A DNA stretch of 64,000 nt from Actinomycetota bacterium (GCA_020161845.1 JAIUNK010000001.1:1-64000), one strand, 5' to 3'; shown: positions 44,447-53,394, numbered from the stretch's first letter. Program-made: numbers and translations. Notes: a model not told the origin generated them from the letters alone.

Positions 44447-44483
44447 CCGCGTCCCCCAGCCGCCGGGTTCGCCACCGGCGCCC

Positions 44484-44519
44484 CGTGCCCCGCACCCGTC
44501 CTCGCTGGTGCGGGGCACG
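44484..44519 (+). terminator. Rho-independent-type hairpin after the protease gene
   Basis: A 13-bp perfect stem (44484-44496 with 44507-44519, CGTGCCCCGCACC and its complement) with a 10-base loop lies 38 bases after the protease stop and 140 bases before topA. There is no U-run, but the stem is strong enough to end transcription in a high-G+C host. Confidence 0.7.
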
Positions 44520-44660
44520 TTGCCGCCCCCGGGAGCTGTCCGCCGCGGCGGCGCCGCGCCCGGGCCGTTCCCACCCGTGGTGGACAATGGGCGCCTCACC
44601 CTGCCCGGCGACGGCGCTAGAGTGAGCGACCGATCGTCCCCGACGCCAGGAAGAAGCCCC

Positions 44661-47339
44661 GTGGCCACAGCTAGCAAACGCCGGCTCGTCATCGTCGAGT
44701 CCCCGACGAAGGCGGTCAGCCTGGCCAAGTTCCTCGGCGCCGGCTACGTCGTGGAGTCGAGCCGGGGCCACGTGCGCGACCTGCCGACCGGTGCCGCGGA
44801 GGTGCCCGCCAAGTACAAGGGCGAGAAGTGGGCCCGCACCGGGGTGAACATCGAGGCCGACTTCGAGCCGCTCTACGTAGTGGCCGCGGACAAGAAGGCC
44901 ACCATCCGCGACCTCAAGGCGAAGCTGAAGGACGTGGACGAGCTCCTGCTCGCCACTGATGAGGACCGCGAGGGCGAGGCCATCGCGTGGCACCTGCTGG
45001 ACGAGCTGAAGCCCAAGGTTCCGGTCAAGCGGATGGTCTTCCACGAGATCACCCCCGAGGCGATCCTCGAAGCCGTCCAGAACACCCGTGAGCTCGACAC
45101 CGACCTCGTGGACGCCCAGGAGACCCGACGCATCCTCGACCGGCTGTACGGCTACGAGGTCTCGCCGGTGCTGTGGAAGAAGGTCATGCCGAAACTGTCG
45201 GCCGGCCGCGTGCAGTCGGTGGCCACGCGGCTGGTCGTCGACAGGGAGCGGGAGCGGATCGCGTTCCGCGCCGCCGCCTACGCCGACATCGAGGCCGTGC
45301 TGGACGCCGGTGAGGACGCCGAGCCGCGCACCTTCACCGCCCGGCTCACCACCTTCGACAGCCGTCGCATCGCCTCCGGCCGCGACTTCGACGCCACCGG
45401 CGGCCTGACCGGCAAGGACCTCCTCCAGCTCAGCCTCGAGTCCGCCCAGTCGCTGGCCGACCTGCTCGACGGCGCCTCCTACGCCGTCGGCTCTGTGGAG
45501 GCGAAGGGCTACACCCGGCGTCCCTACCCGCCGTTCCGCACGACCACGCTCCAGCAGGAGGCGGGCCGCAAGCTCGGCTTCTCGGCCCAGCGCACGATGA
45601 GCGTGGCGCAGGACCTCTACGAGCGCGGCTTCATCACCTACATGCGAACCGACTCGGTCACGCTGTCGACGACCGCCATCGCCGCGGCGCGCGACCAGGT
45701 GAAGCAGCTGTTCGGCGGCCAGTTCCTCCCGGCGCAGCCGCGCGTCTACACCTCGAAGGTGAAGAACGCGCAGGAGGCGCACGAGGCCATCCGCCCGGCC
45801 GGCGAGCACTTCCGGACCCCGCAGCAGACCGGCCTGCACGGCGACCACCTGCGGCTGTACGAGCTGGTGTGGAAGCGCACGATCGCCTCGCAGATGAAGG
45901 ACGCAGAGGGCGAGACCGTCAGCGTCCGCATCGGCGCGACGCTGCCCGAGCGGGCGTCGGTGACCGACGTCGCGACCGGAGAGGTCGTGGAGTCGGGGCG
46001 CGCCACCTTCTCCGCGTCCGGCCGGACGATCACCTTCCTCGGCTTCCTCAAGGCCTACGTGGAGAGCGTGGACGACGACGAGTCCTCCGACGACGCGCAG
46101 GCACGGCTGCCGCAGCTGGCCAGTGGCCAGCGCGTGGACGCGGAGCGGCTGACCGCCCTCGCCCACGAGACCCGTCCGCCGGCCCGCTACACCGAGCCGT
46201 CGCTGGTGGCCAAGCTCGAGGAGCTCGAGATCGGCCGCCCGTCCACCTACGCGGCGATCATCCGCACGATCACCTCGCGCGACTACGTGTTCAAGAAGGG
46301 TTCGGCCTTGGTGCCGACCTGGCTGGCGTTCGCGGTGACCCGGCTGCTGGAGGAGCACTTCAGCAAGCTCGTCGACTACAAGTTCACCGCGGAGATGGAG
46401 GAGACCCTCGACGAGATCGCCAGCGGCGACGTGGCGCGGGTCGGGGTGCTCAGGGACTTCTACTTCGGCCCGGACGGCGCGCCGCACGAGGGCCTGGAGC
46501 GGCTGGTCAACGAACTCGGCGAGATCGACGCGCGCGCCCTGTCCACCTTCCCCCTGGGGGACGGCATCGACGTGCGGGTGGGCCGCTACGGCACCTACAT
46601 CGAGGACACGGAGGGCCGCCGCGCCAACGTCGACCCGGAGCTGCCGCCGGACGAGCTCACGCTGGAACACGCGCGCGAGCTGCTGTCCCGCCCGGCCGCA
46701 GAGGAGCGCGAGGTCGGCACCGACCCGGGCACCGGGCTGGCCATCGTCGCCAAGGCGGGCCGGTACGGGCCCTATGTCACCGAGGTGCTTCCGGACGACG
46801 CTCCCAAGTCGGCCAAGCCGCGCACCGGCTCGCTGTTCGCGTCCATGAGCATCGACACGCTCACCCTCGAGGACGCGCTGAAGCTGCTCAGCCTGCCCCG
46901 CGTGGTCGGCACGGCCGCGGACGGTGAGGAGATCACCGCCCAGAACGGGCGCTACGGTCCCTACCTGAAGAAGGGCACCGATTCCCGGTCCCTGGCCGGC
47001 GAGGACCAGATCTTCGACATCACGCTGGCGGAGGCGGAGGCGATCTACGCCCAGCCGAAGACCCGGGGACGCGCAGCCGCGGCGTCCGCCGGCCCGCTGC
47101 GGGAGCTGGGCGCCGATCCGGCCAACGGCAAGCCGGTGGTGATCAAGGACGGACGCTTCGGCCCGTACGTCACCGACGGCGAGACCAACGCCACGCTGCG
47201 CCGGACCGACTCGGTGGAGGCCATGACGCTGGAGCGGGCCGCCGAGCTGCTCGCGGAGAAGCGCGCGAAGGGCCCCGCGCCCAAGCGCACCACCCGTCGC
47301 ACCACCGCGACGAAGAAGACCACCACCCGCAAGAAGTAG
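44661..47339 (+). CDS. topA: DNA topoisomerase I
   Basis: The 892-residue type IA topoisomerase begins with a TOPRIM domain (RRLVIVESPTKAVSLAKFL, ATDEDREGEAIAWHL). Its active-site Tyr327 is in GFITYMRTDS and KLSAGRVQSVATRLV is present. The C-terminus has several GRYGPYV/GRFGPYV repeats instead of zinc fingers and a lysine/arginine tail, as in actinobacterial TopA. It relaxes negative supercoils. GTG 44661 with AGGAAGAAG upstream is the start; the longer frame from 44508 overlaps the terminator. tmk follows nine bases downstream. Confidence 0.96.
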   Translation: MATASKRRLVIVESPTKAVSLAKFLGAGYVVESSRGHVRDLPTGAAEVPAKYKGEKWARTGVNIEADFEPLYVVAADKKATIRDLKAKLKDVDELLLATDEDREGEAIAWHLLDELKPKVPVKRMVFHEITPEAILEAVQNTRELDTDLVDAQETRRILDRLYGYEVSPVLWKKVMPKLSAGRVQSVATRLVVDRERERIAFRAAAYADIEAVLDAGEDAEPRTFTARLTTFDSRRIASGRDFDATGGLTGKDLLQLSLESAQSLADLLDGASYAVGSVEAKGYTRRPYPPFRTTTLQQEAGRKLGFSAQRTMSVAQDLYERGFITYMRTDSVTLSTTAIAAARDQVKQLFGGQFLPAQPRVYTSKVKNAQEAHEAIRPAGEHFRTPQQTGLHGDHLRLYELVWKRTIASQMKDAEGETVSVRIGATLPERASVTDVATGEVVESGRATFSASGRTITFLGFLKAYVESVDDDESSDDAQARLPQLASGQRVDAERLTALAHETRPPARYTEPSLVAKLEELEIGRPSTYAAIIRTITSRDYVFKKGSALVPTWLAFAVTRLLEEHFSKLVDYKFTAEMEETLDEIASGDVARVGVLRDFYFGPDGAPHEGLERLVNELGEIDARALSTFPLGDGIDVRVGRYGTYIEDTEGRRANVDPELPPDELTLEHARELLSRPAAEEREVGTDPGTGLAIVAKAGRYGPYVTEVLPDDAPKSAKPRTGSLFASMSIDTLTLEDALKLLSLPRVVGTAADGEEITAQNGRYGPYLKKGTDSRSLAGEDQIFDITLAEAEAIYAQPKTRGRAAAASAGPLRELGADPANGKPVVIKDGRFGPYVTDGETNATLRRTDSVEAMTLERAAELLAEKRAKGPAPKRTTRRTTATKKTTTRKK

Positions 47340-47347
47340 GCCCGACG

Positions 47348-48013
47348 ATGCCACCGGTCCCACCGCAGAACCCGGCCCCCGACGGCGTCTTCATCGTGTT
47401 CGAGGGCGGGGACGGCGTGGGCAAGTCCACCCAGGCCCGCCGGCTCGCCGACTGGGCGCGCCAGCAGGGACGCGAGGTCGTGCTCACCTTCCAGCCCGGC
47501 GACACCGCGATCGGCGCCACGCTGCGCGACCTCGTGCTGAACCCGGCCTGGGGCGACGTCTCCCCGAGGGCCGAGGCGCTGATGTACGCCGCGGACAAGG
47601 CCCAGCACATCCACGAGGTGGTGATGCCGGCCCTGCGACGCGGTGCCGTGGTGATCTCCGACCGGTACGTCGACTCGATGCTGGCCTACCAGGGTGCCGG
47701 CCGGGTGCTCGACCCCGACCGGGTCGAGCAGATCGCCCGCTGGGCGACCGAGGACCTGCTGCCGGACCTGACCGTCCTGCTCGACCTCGATCCGGACCGG
47801 GGCCTGGCGACCATCCGGGACAAGGACCGCCTCGAGGACGCCGGGGCCGACCTGCACCTGCGCGCGCGCCAGTTCTTCCTCGACCTGGCCGCCCGCGACC
47901 CCGAGCACTACCTGGTGCTGCCGGCCCGGACCGGCGTCCGGAAGCTGGCGGAACTGGTTCGTGCGCGGGTGGCCCCGCTGCTGTCGGTGCCCGGTGGCAC
48001 AGTGGCACCGTGA
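47348..48013 (+). CDS. tmk: Thymidylate kinase
   Basis: The 221-residue dTMP kinase has P-loop FEGGDGVGKSTQARRL at about residues 18-33, the DRY-like substrate motif ISDRYVDSMLAYQGAGR and a LID region near DKDRLEDAG. It makes dTDP for DNA synthesis. It starts nine bases after topA and its stop overlaps the holB start, so the three replication genes form one unit. Confidence 0.95.
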   Translation: MPPVPPQNPAPDGVFIVFEGGDGVGKSTQARRLADWARQQGREVVLTFQPGDTAIGATLRDLVLNPAWGDVSPRAEALMYAADKAQHIHEVVMPALRRGAVVISDRYVDSMLAYQGAGRVLDPDRVEQIARWATEDLLPDLTVLLDLDPDRGLATIRDKDRLEDAGADLHLRARQFFLDLAARDPEHYLVLPARTGVRKLAELVRARVAPLLSVPGGTVAP

Positions 48014-49185
48014 CGACGACCGCGGGAACCACGGGGGTCTGGGCCGACCTGATCGGCCAGGACCGGGTGGTGGAAACCCTCCAGCGCGCGGTGCGCGCCG
48101 CGGGGGCCGGCGGCAACCGGCACGCGATGAGCCACGCGTGGCTGCTCACCGGCCCGCCGGGGTCGGGCCGCTCGAACGCCGCGCGAGCCTTCGCCGCCGC
48201 ACTGCAGTGCGCGGTGGGCGGCTGCGGGGAGTGCAACACCTGCACCACGTCCCTCAGCGGCGCCCATCCGGACGTCACCCTGGTGCGCACCGAGGCGCTG
48301 AGCATCGGCGTGGACGAGGTGCGCGAGCTCGTCCGCAGGGCGGCGATGGCGCCCACCATGGGCCGCTACCAGGCGCTGGTCGTCGAGGACGCCGACCGCA
48401 TCACCGAGCGCGGCGCGGACGCGCTGCTGAAGAGCATCGAGGAGCCGGCCGCGCGGACCGTGTGGCTGCTGTGCGCACCCACGGCGGAGGACGTGGTAGC
48501 GACGATCCGCTCCCGGTGCCGACGGGTGGAACTGAGCACCCCCAGCACGGCCGCGATCACCGAGCTCCTGCGGCGGCGGGACGGGGTCGAGCCCGAACTC
48601 GCGGCGTTCGCGGCACGGGTGGCACAGGGTCACATCGGACGGGCCCGCGCGCTGGCCCGCAACCCCTCGGTGCGCGAGCGCCGCCAGGAGGTGCTGCGGC
48701 TTCCCGGCCGCCTCCGCTCGCTCGGCACCTGCCTGGACGCCGCCGCGACGCTGGTCGAGGCGGCCACGCAGGAGGCGACCGTGCTCACCGCCGAGCTGGA
48801 CGCGCGGGAGCGGACGGAGCTCTCCGAGGCCCTCGGCCTCACCACCCGCGGCGTCCGTCCGCGCAACGCCCAGGCTGCGCTGCGCGAGCTCGAGGACCAG
48901 CAGAAGGCCCGGGCCAAGAGGATCCAGCGGGACGCACTGGACCGCGTGCTCACCGAACTCACCTCGTTCTACCGCGACGTGCTGGCGCTCCAGACCGGGG
49001 CCGGGGCGGAACCGATCAACGCCGAGTTCGCCGACGACATCGCCGAACTGGCCCGGCGCACCACGCCCGAGGCGACCGTCGGCAAGCTGGACGCGATCCT
49101 CGCCTGCCGCACGGCCCTGGAGACCAACGTCGCGCCCCTGCTGGCCATGGAGTCGCTGATGCTGACCCTCGGCGGGCCGGGCTGA
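48010..49185 (+). CDS. holB: DNA polymerase III subunit delta'
   Basis: The 391-residue clamp-loader subunit has the opening DLIGQDRVVETLQRAV, Walker A degenerated to GPPGSGRSN (Arg for the catalytic Lys, usual for delta'), a zinc module CAVGGCGECNTC, and the box VVEDADRITERGADALLKSI. It is a non-hydrolysing partner of DnaX. GTG 48010 overlaps the tmk stop (GTGA). A small hairpin CACGGC-TTC-GCCGTG (49193-49207) follows the gene. Confidence 0.93.
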   Translation: MTTTAGTTGVWADLIGQDRVVETLQRAVRAAGAGGNRHAMSHAWLLTGPPGSGRSNAARAFAAALQCAVGGCGECNTCTTSLSGAHPDVTLVRTEALSIGVDEVRELVRRAAMAPTMGRYQALVVEDADRITERGADALLKSIEEPAARTVWLLCAPTAEDVVATIRSRCRRVELSTPSTAAITELLRRRDGVEPELAAFAARVAQGHIGRARALARNPSVRERRQEVLRLPGRLRSLGTCLDAAATLVEAATQEATVLTAELDARERTELSEALGLTTRGVRPRNAQAALRELEDQQKARAKRIQRDALDRVLTELTSFYRDVLALQTGAGAEPINAEFADDIAELARRTTPEATVGKLDAILACRTALETNVAPLLAMESLMLTLGGPG

Positions 49186-49192
49186 CGCGAGG

Positions 49193-49207
49193 CACGGCTT
49201 CGCCGTG
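49193..49207 (+). terminator. Short hairpin after holB
   Basis: CACGGC TTC GCCGTG forms a compact 6-bp stem seven bases after the holB stop. It is probably the end of the topA-tmk-holB transcript, though a stem this short may only slow the polymerase. Confidence 0.4.
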
Positions 49208-49245
49208 TCGCTGAGAGGGTAAGCCTGTCGCGGATGCCAGCATGG

Positions 49246-49257
49246 ACTGACGTCAGT
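49246..49257. promoter_or_regulatory. 12-bp palindrome upstream of the DoxX gene
   Basis: ACTGACGTCAGT is a perfect 12-bp palindrome ending 22 bases before GTG 49280, where an operator or an overlapping promoter element would lie. The regulator is unknown. Confidence 0.4.
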
Positions 49258-49279
49258 GTGCATCGAGAGGACTTCCCCC

Positions 49280-50518
49280 GTGACCGAGCCGCGCGAACCC
49301 GAACAGCTGGACGACCCGCCCAGGCCCGACACCGGGAACTGGTACCCCGTCACGCCCGCCCCCGCCGAGGACACCGTCGCGCTCACTCCGCCGGCCGCCT
49401 CGCCGTCCGAGGAGGCCACCCAGGTCCTCCAGACACCTGCGCCGGTGGTGGACGAGCCGACCGAGGAGGCCACAGAGCCGGCAGAGGCGGACGTGGTGCC
49501 CGTCGCAGAGGAGCGCACCGACCCCGTCGCGGCGCCGATCGAGGGCGCGGAGGCGTACGCACCGGTCGAGGAGCCTGCGCCGTCCGAGGTTCCGGAAGCG
49601 GTCGCACCGGCCGAGGAGCCTGCGGCGTCCGAGGTTCCGGAAGCGGACGAACCGGTCGAGGATGTCGCGCCGGCAGAGGCTCCGGAAGCGGACGAGGAGC
49701 CCGCTCCGGTCGAGGCCCCGGAGTCGGTCGAAACGCCCGCACCATCGTCATCGTCCGGCCCCACCTACTTCAGCGCGTACCCGGAGGAGCCCACGGTCGC
49801 CCCCGAGACCGCAGAGACCCAGCGCCTGGTGATCGCGGACGAGCCGGTGCCCGCCCCCAGCCCCGCGCCGGCGGACGCGATCTTCCGGCCGCCGACCCCG
49901 ACGTCGGGCCCGAGCCCCGAGCCCACCCGCCTGGAGCCGCTGTCGGAGGAGGAGCAGAAGCTGGCCGCCGAGCGCGCCGCGCGTCGGGACGCCCGCGTCG
50001 CGGCCCTGGCCGCCCCGGCCCCGATGCCGGTGGTCGCCCCGGCCCCGGTGGTGGTGCACAAGCGCACCAACGACAAGTTCTTGGGGGCCCTGGGGCTGTT
50101 CCTGCTGCGCCTCGTGCTGGCGGGGATCTTCGCCGTCCGCGGCCTGAACATCCTCACCGACATCCCTGCGGCCCAGGCCCAGTTCGCGACGACGATCATC
50201 CCCGAGCCGGGGATCATGGCGATCGTCACCGGGGTGGCGTGCGAACTCATCGCGCTCGCCCTGCTGCTCGGACTGCTCACCCGCGTGGCCGGCCTGGGCA
50301 TCGCGCTGATCGCCGGCGGCGCCCTCGCCTTCGTCTACTGGGGAACCTGGAGCGTCTTCGTACCGGGCCGCCCCGGCTTCCTCGGCGAGTACGAGCTGCT
50401 GCTGGCCACCGTCGGCCTCCTGCTGCTGCTGATCGGGGGCGGCGGCTGGAGCCTCGACCGGGCCTTCCGTGCCGGTCGTGAGCGTGACAAGCGCGAACGG
50501 GCCGCCACCGCCCAGTGA
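49280..50518 (+). CDS. DoxX-family membrane protein with long acidic N-terminal tail
   Basis: The 412-residue protein has a ~260-residue Pro/Glu/Ala-rich tail that includes tandem 15-residue units (EEPAPSEVPEAVAPA and relatives; 45-base DNA repeats at 49565-49699), then a DoxX domain with four TM helices (LGLFLLRLVLAGIFAVRGLN through LLLATVGLLLLLIGGGGW). DoxX proteins are linked to redox and thiosulfate metabolism, but the function here is open. GTG 49280 has GAGAGGA eight bases upstream; GTG 49256 is an alternative. It lies downstream of holB and is followed by a hairpin. Confidence 0.82.
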   Translation: MTEPREPEQLDDPPRPDTGNWYPVTPAPAEDTVALTPPAASPSEEATQVLQTPAPVVDEPTEEATEPAEADVVPVAEERTDPVAAPIEGAEAYAPVEEPAPSEVPEAVAPAEEPAASEVPEADEPVEDVAPAEAPEADEEPAPVEAPESVETPAPSSSSGPTYFSAYPEEPTVAPETAETQRLVIADEPVPAPSPAPADAIFRPPTPTSGPSPEPTRLEPLSEEEQKLAAERAARRDARVAALAAPAPMPVVAPAPVVVHKRTNDKFLGALGLFLLRLVLAGIFAVRGLNILTDIPAAQAQFATTIIPEPGIMAIVTGVACELIALALLLGLLTRVAGLGIALIAGGALAFVYWGTWSVFVPGRPGFLGEYELLLATVGLLLLLIGGGGWSLDRAFRAGRERDKRERAATAQ

Positions 50519-50525
50519 GCGTCGC

Positions 50526-50555
50526 GGAACCCCGGCGCCGCCGCCCGGGGCTTCC
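50526..50555 (+). terminator. Hairpin after the DoxX gene
   Basis: GGAACCCCGG and CCCGGGGCTTCC pair as a ~10-bp stem with one bulge. It starts eight bases after the DoxX stop, and CTTTGG follows. It sits before ricT and is a likely terminator. Confidence 0.55.
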
Positions 50556-50606
50556 GCTTTGGCTTCACCGTCACGCCGCGGGACCGGCGTCCCCTAGAGT
50601 GCCTTC

Positions 50607-51491
50607 ATGCCCCGGGTGATGGCCGTGTCGTTCGAGCCCCTGGGCCGGCTCTACTACGTCGACCCCGGTGCGGCCGACTACGCCTACGGCCAGGCGGTGG
50701 TCGTCGCCACCGGCGAGGGCGCGGAGGTCGCCCGCTGCGTGTGGGGCCCCGCGGAGGTCGAGTGGGCCGGAGCCCTGCTGGAGTGCCTCGGCCCCGCCGG
50801 GGACCACCACCGCAAGAGGGACGCGGACAACCGCCGGCGTCGGGCGGAGATCGCCGCGGTCGCGCGGCGCCTGATCGCCCGCCACGACCTGCCCATGCGG
50901 GTGGTCGGGGTCGACTTCGTCGACCAGAGCGACCACTTCGACCAGCAGGCGGTGGTCTACTTCGAGGCGCCCGGACGCGTCGACTTCCGCGGGCTGCTCA
51001 CCGACCTCGCCCGGGCGCTGCAGGCCCGCATCGACCTCCGCCAGGTCGGCACGCGTGACGCCGCGGCGATCCTGGGCGGCTTCGGGCCCTGCGGGCGCGA
51101 GTGCTGCTGCGCGGTGATGGGGCCGCCGCGCGAGTCTGTCCCGCCGCGGCTGGCACGCGAGCAGGCGCTGCCCAACAACCCGTCCCAGCTGCAGGGCACC
51201 TGCGGACGGCTGATGTGCTGCCTGACCTACGAGAACCCGCTCTACGTCGACTTCAAGAAGCGGGCCCCCGGCCTGGGCACCCGCGTCGACACCGACCAGG
51301 GCCAGGGCGTGGTGGTGGCGCACAGCGTTCCCCAGGACGCCGTGGTGGTGCAGCTCGAGCAGGAGCGCCTGACCTGTCCTCTCGCCCGCGTCCACCCGTC
51401 GCGCCCCACCGGGTCACCCGAGCCGCGCCCCACCGGGTCACCCGAGCCGCGCCCCACCGGGGCGCCCGAGCCCACGGCACCGCGTCCCTGA
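50607..51491 (+). CDS. PSP1-domain protein (RicT family)
   Basis: The 294-residue protein has the PSP1 C-terminal domain: FVDQSDHFDQQAVVYFEAPG, RIDLRQVGTRDAAAILGGFG and the cysteine-rich PCGRECCCAVMG...GRLMCCLTYE signature of RicT/YaaT. In Bacillus, RicT works in an iron-sulfur complex that affects RNase Y. The tail is (RPTGSPEP)n, encoded by three 24-base repeats at 51401-51472. ATG 50607 is 88 bases from the DoxX gene. The array of 20-base repeats starts 14 bases after the stop. Confidence 0.88.
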   Translation: MPRVMAVSFEPLGRLYYVDPGAADYAYGQAVVVATGEGAEVARCVWGPAEVEWAGALLECLGPAGDHHRKRDADNRRRRAEIAAVARRLIARHDLPMRVVGVDFVDQSDHFDQQAVVYFEAPGRVDFRGLLTDLARALQARIDLRQVGTRDAAAILGGFGPCGRECCCAVMGPPRESVPPRLAREQALPNNPSQLQGTCGRLMCCLTYENPLYVDFKKRAPGLGTRVDTDQGQGVVVAHSVPQDAVVVQLEQERLTCPLARVHPSRPTGSPEPRPTGSPEPRPTGAPEPTAPRP

Positions 51492-51505
51492 GCACCGCCG
51501 TCCAG

Positions 51506-51667
51506 CCTCCCCCGCCGAGGGCCAGCCTCCCCCGCCGAGGGCCAGCCTCCCCCGCCGAGGGCCAGCCTCTACCGCCCAGGGCCAGCCTTCCGCGCCGAGG
51601 GCCAGCGTTACGGCCGAGGGCCAGCCCCGGTGCACGAGCCCTCGACCGGAAGGCTGGCCCTCGATGC
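51506..51667. repeat. Array of ~20-bp repeats, with one inverted copy (locus 1)
   Basis: Six head-to-tail units of 19-20 bases run from 51506 to 51624, three of them identical (CCTCCCCCGCCGAGGGCCAG). The next three diverge in the left half but keep GAGGGCCAG or CAGGGCCAG. After a 23-base spacer an inverted copy follows (GGAAGGCTGGCCCTCGATGC, 51648-51667), allowing a stem with any direct unit. It lies between ricT and the S33 peptidase gene, 101 bases before the latter. The same family recurs at 61974-62408. Confidence 0.85.
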
Positions 51668-51768
51668 GGGGCGCACGGACCGTCCGCGACGCAGGGCCGG
51701 CTGAGGTGTGACGCCGTGACCGGCGTGACGCGACGGCACGAGGGCGGCACCGGAGGAGCAACTAGGCT

Positions 51769-53325
51769 GTGCGCGTGCACTCGGGCGTCCGCAGCGGTCT
51801 GGCAGCGATCGTCGCCGGGCTGACGCTGGCCGCGTGCGTCCCCGCGGCCAACCCCGATGCGGCGCAGATCCGCATCTCCTCGGTGCCCGGCCCGGCGGTC
51901 GACCGTCCGGTGCTGCCGCCCGTGGAGCCGGCCGTCGAGGGCCTCGTGCCCGGCCTCGAAGGGGACGACCTGGGCGTGTACCTCGCCCAGAAGGTGTCCT
52001 GGGACAACTGCGGCGGGGGCACCGAATGCGCGGACGTGCTCGCCCCGCTCGACTACGCGAACCCCGGCCGGCGGGCGGTGACGCTGTCGATGCGGCGCGT
52101 GCCCGCGACCAGGGAGCCACGGCTGGGCACCCTGTTCGTGAACCCCGGCGGCCCCGGCGCCTCCGGCAAGGAGCTCGCCGCACGGTTCGAGCGCATCGGA
52201 CTCGAGCAGTACGACATCGTGGGCTGGGACCCGCGCGGCACGGGGGATTCGACGCCCGTGGTCTGCTACGGGCCCGCGGAGACCGATGCTCTGAACAACC
52301 TCGACTCCTCGCCCGACGACGCAGCGGAGCGGGCGGCGCTGATCCGCGGCTACTACGCGTTCGGCGCGTCCTGCTGGGAGCACAGCGGGGAACTGCTGGA
52401 GCACATCTCCACGACCGAGACGGTCCGCGACCTCGACCTGCTGCGGCAGCTGGTGGGGGACGCGAAGCTGCACTACCTGGGCTACTCGTACGGGACGCAG
52501 ATCGGCGCGACCTACGCGGAGTTGTTCGGCCCGAACACCGGCCGGCTGGTGCTGGACGCCGCGGTCGACATCACCGACGACAGCGAGGTGATCCAGGCGA
52601 TGGGCTTCGACCTGGCCCTCGGCAACTACGCGCAGTGGTGCGCGCAGCGCAGCTGCGCGCTGGGCGACACGAAGCAGGACGTGCTGGACGCCGTCACCGG
52701 CCTGCTCGACCGGCTGGACCGCGGCGCGCTCCCGGTCGGCCAGCGGGCGCTCACCCAGAGCCTCGCGGTGACCGGCGTGGCCGCGATGCTGTACGGCGGG
52801 ACGCAGGCGTGGCCCACCCTGACCGCGATGGTCGCTGCGGCCGACAACGGCAGCGGCCAGCCGCTGCTGGCGGCCGCGGACTCCCTGAACGACAGGAACG
52901 GCAAGGGCGCCTACGGCACGATGTTCTACGCCTTCCCCGCGATCGGCTGCCTCGACACCGACCAGGACAAGGGCATCCTCGACGCGGACGCCACCTGGGC
53001 GAAGGACCAGCGCAAGGCTCCCATCTTCGGCCGCTACTTCGGCCCGGACTACCACTGCGCGCTGTGGCCGGTGCGCCCGGCCGCGCCCCTGACGATCCGA
53101 GGCGCCGCGGCCGCGCCGCTGCTGGTGATCGGCGGGACGGGCGACAACGCGACGCCCTACCAGCAGGCGGTCGACATGGCCGAACAGCTCGAGTCGGGCG
53201 TGCTGGTCACGTACGAGGGCGAGGGCCACGGGTCCTACGGCGGCAAGTCGTCATGCGTGGACGAGATCGTCATCGACTACCTGGTGGAGGGCGCCGTGCC
53301 CGCGGACGGCGTCCGTTGCCGGTGA
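51769..53325 (+). CDS. S33-family alpha/beta-hydrolase peptidase lipoprotein (TAP-like)
   Basis: The 518-residue exported protein has a signal peptide and lipobox (AGLTLAAC, Cys ~23) and an alpha/beta-hydrolase fold. The triad is Ser240 (GYSYGT), Asp459 (GGTGDNATP) and His487 (GEGHGSY). The oxyanion region NPGGPGASG and the TAP-like C-terminal domain point to tripeptidyl aminopeptidases/S33 peptidases. It would hydrolyse peptides or esters at the cell surface. GTG 51769 or 51775 are possible starts. tRNA-Thr follows 69 bases downstream. Confidence 0.88.
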   Translation: MRVHSGVRSGLAAIVAGLTLAACVPAANPDAAQIRISSVPGPAVDRPVLPPVEPAVEGLVPGLEGDDLGVYLAQKVSWDNCGGGTECADVLAPLDYANPGRRAVTLSMRRVPATREPRLGTLFVNPGGPGASGKELAARFERIGLEQYDIVGWDPRGTGDSTPVVCYGPAETDALNNLDSSPDDAAERAALIRGYYAFGASCWEHSGELLEHISTTETVRDLDLLRQLVGDAKLHYLGYSYGTQIGATYAELFGPNTGRLVLDAAVDITDDSEVIQAMGFDLALGNYAQWCAQRSCALGDTKQDVLDAVTGLLDRLDRGALPVGQRALTQSLAVTGVAAMLYGGTQAWPTLTAMVAAADNGSGQPLLAAADSLNDRNGKGAYGTMFYAFPAIGCLDTDQDKGILDADATWAKDQRKAPIFGRYFGPDYHCALWPVRPAAPLTIRGAAAAPLLVIGGTGDNATPYQQAVDMAEQLESGVLVTYEGEGHGSYGGKSSCVDEIVIDYLVEGAVPADGVRCR

Positions 53326-53363
53326 GCGGCGGGCCCGAGTGAGTACCGGGCGCCCGGACCCCC

Positions 53364-53369
53364 TATAGT
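53364..53369 (+). promoter_or_regulatory. -10 element of tRNA-Thr
   Basis: TATAGT, one base from consensus, lies 25 bases upstream of the mature tRNA 5' end. The region 17 bases further upstream lacks a clear -35. Confidence 0.4.
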
Positions 53370-53394
53370 TGTGCCTCGGCCGGTCGACGGCCGC

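Noticed and set aside
44439-47363. Minus-strand frame of 974 codons over topA
   Set aside because: Composition-driven shadow of topA in a high-G+C genome; Val/Leu/Arg-rich without any domain.
51506-51667. CRISPR array
   Set aside because: Repeats follow each other without unique spacers, units are only ~20 bases, and no cas genes are present.
51253-53229. Minus-strand frame of 658 codons over ricT, the repeats and the S33 gene
   Set aside because: Open only because of the G+C bias and the repeat array; the real genes are on the plus strand.
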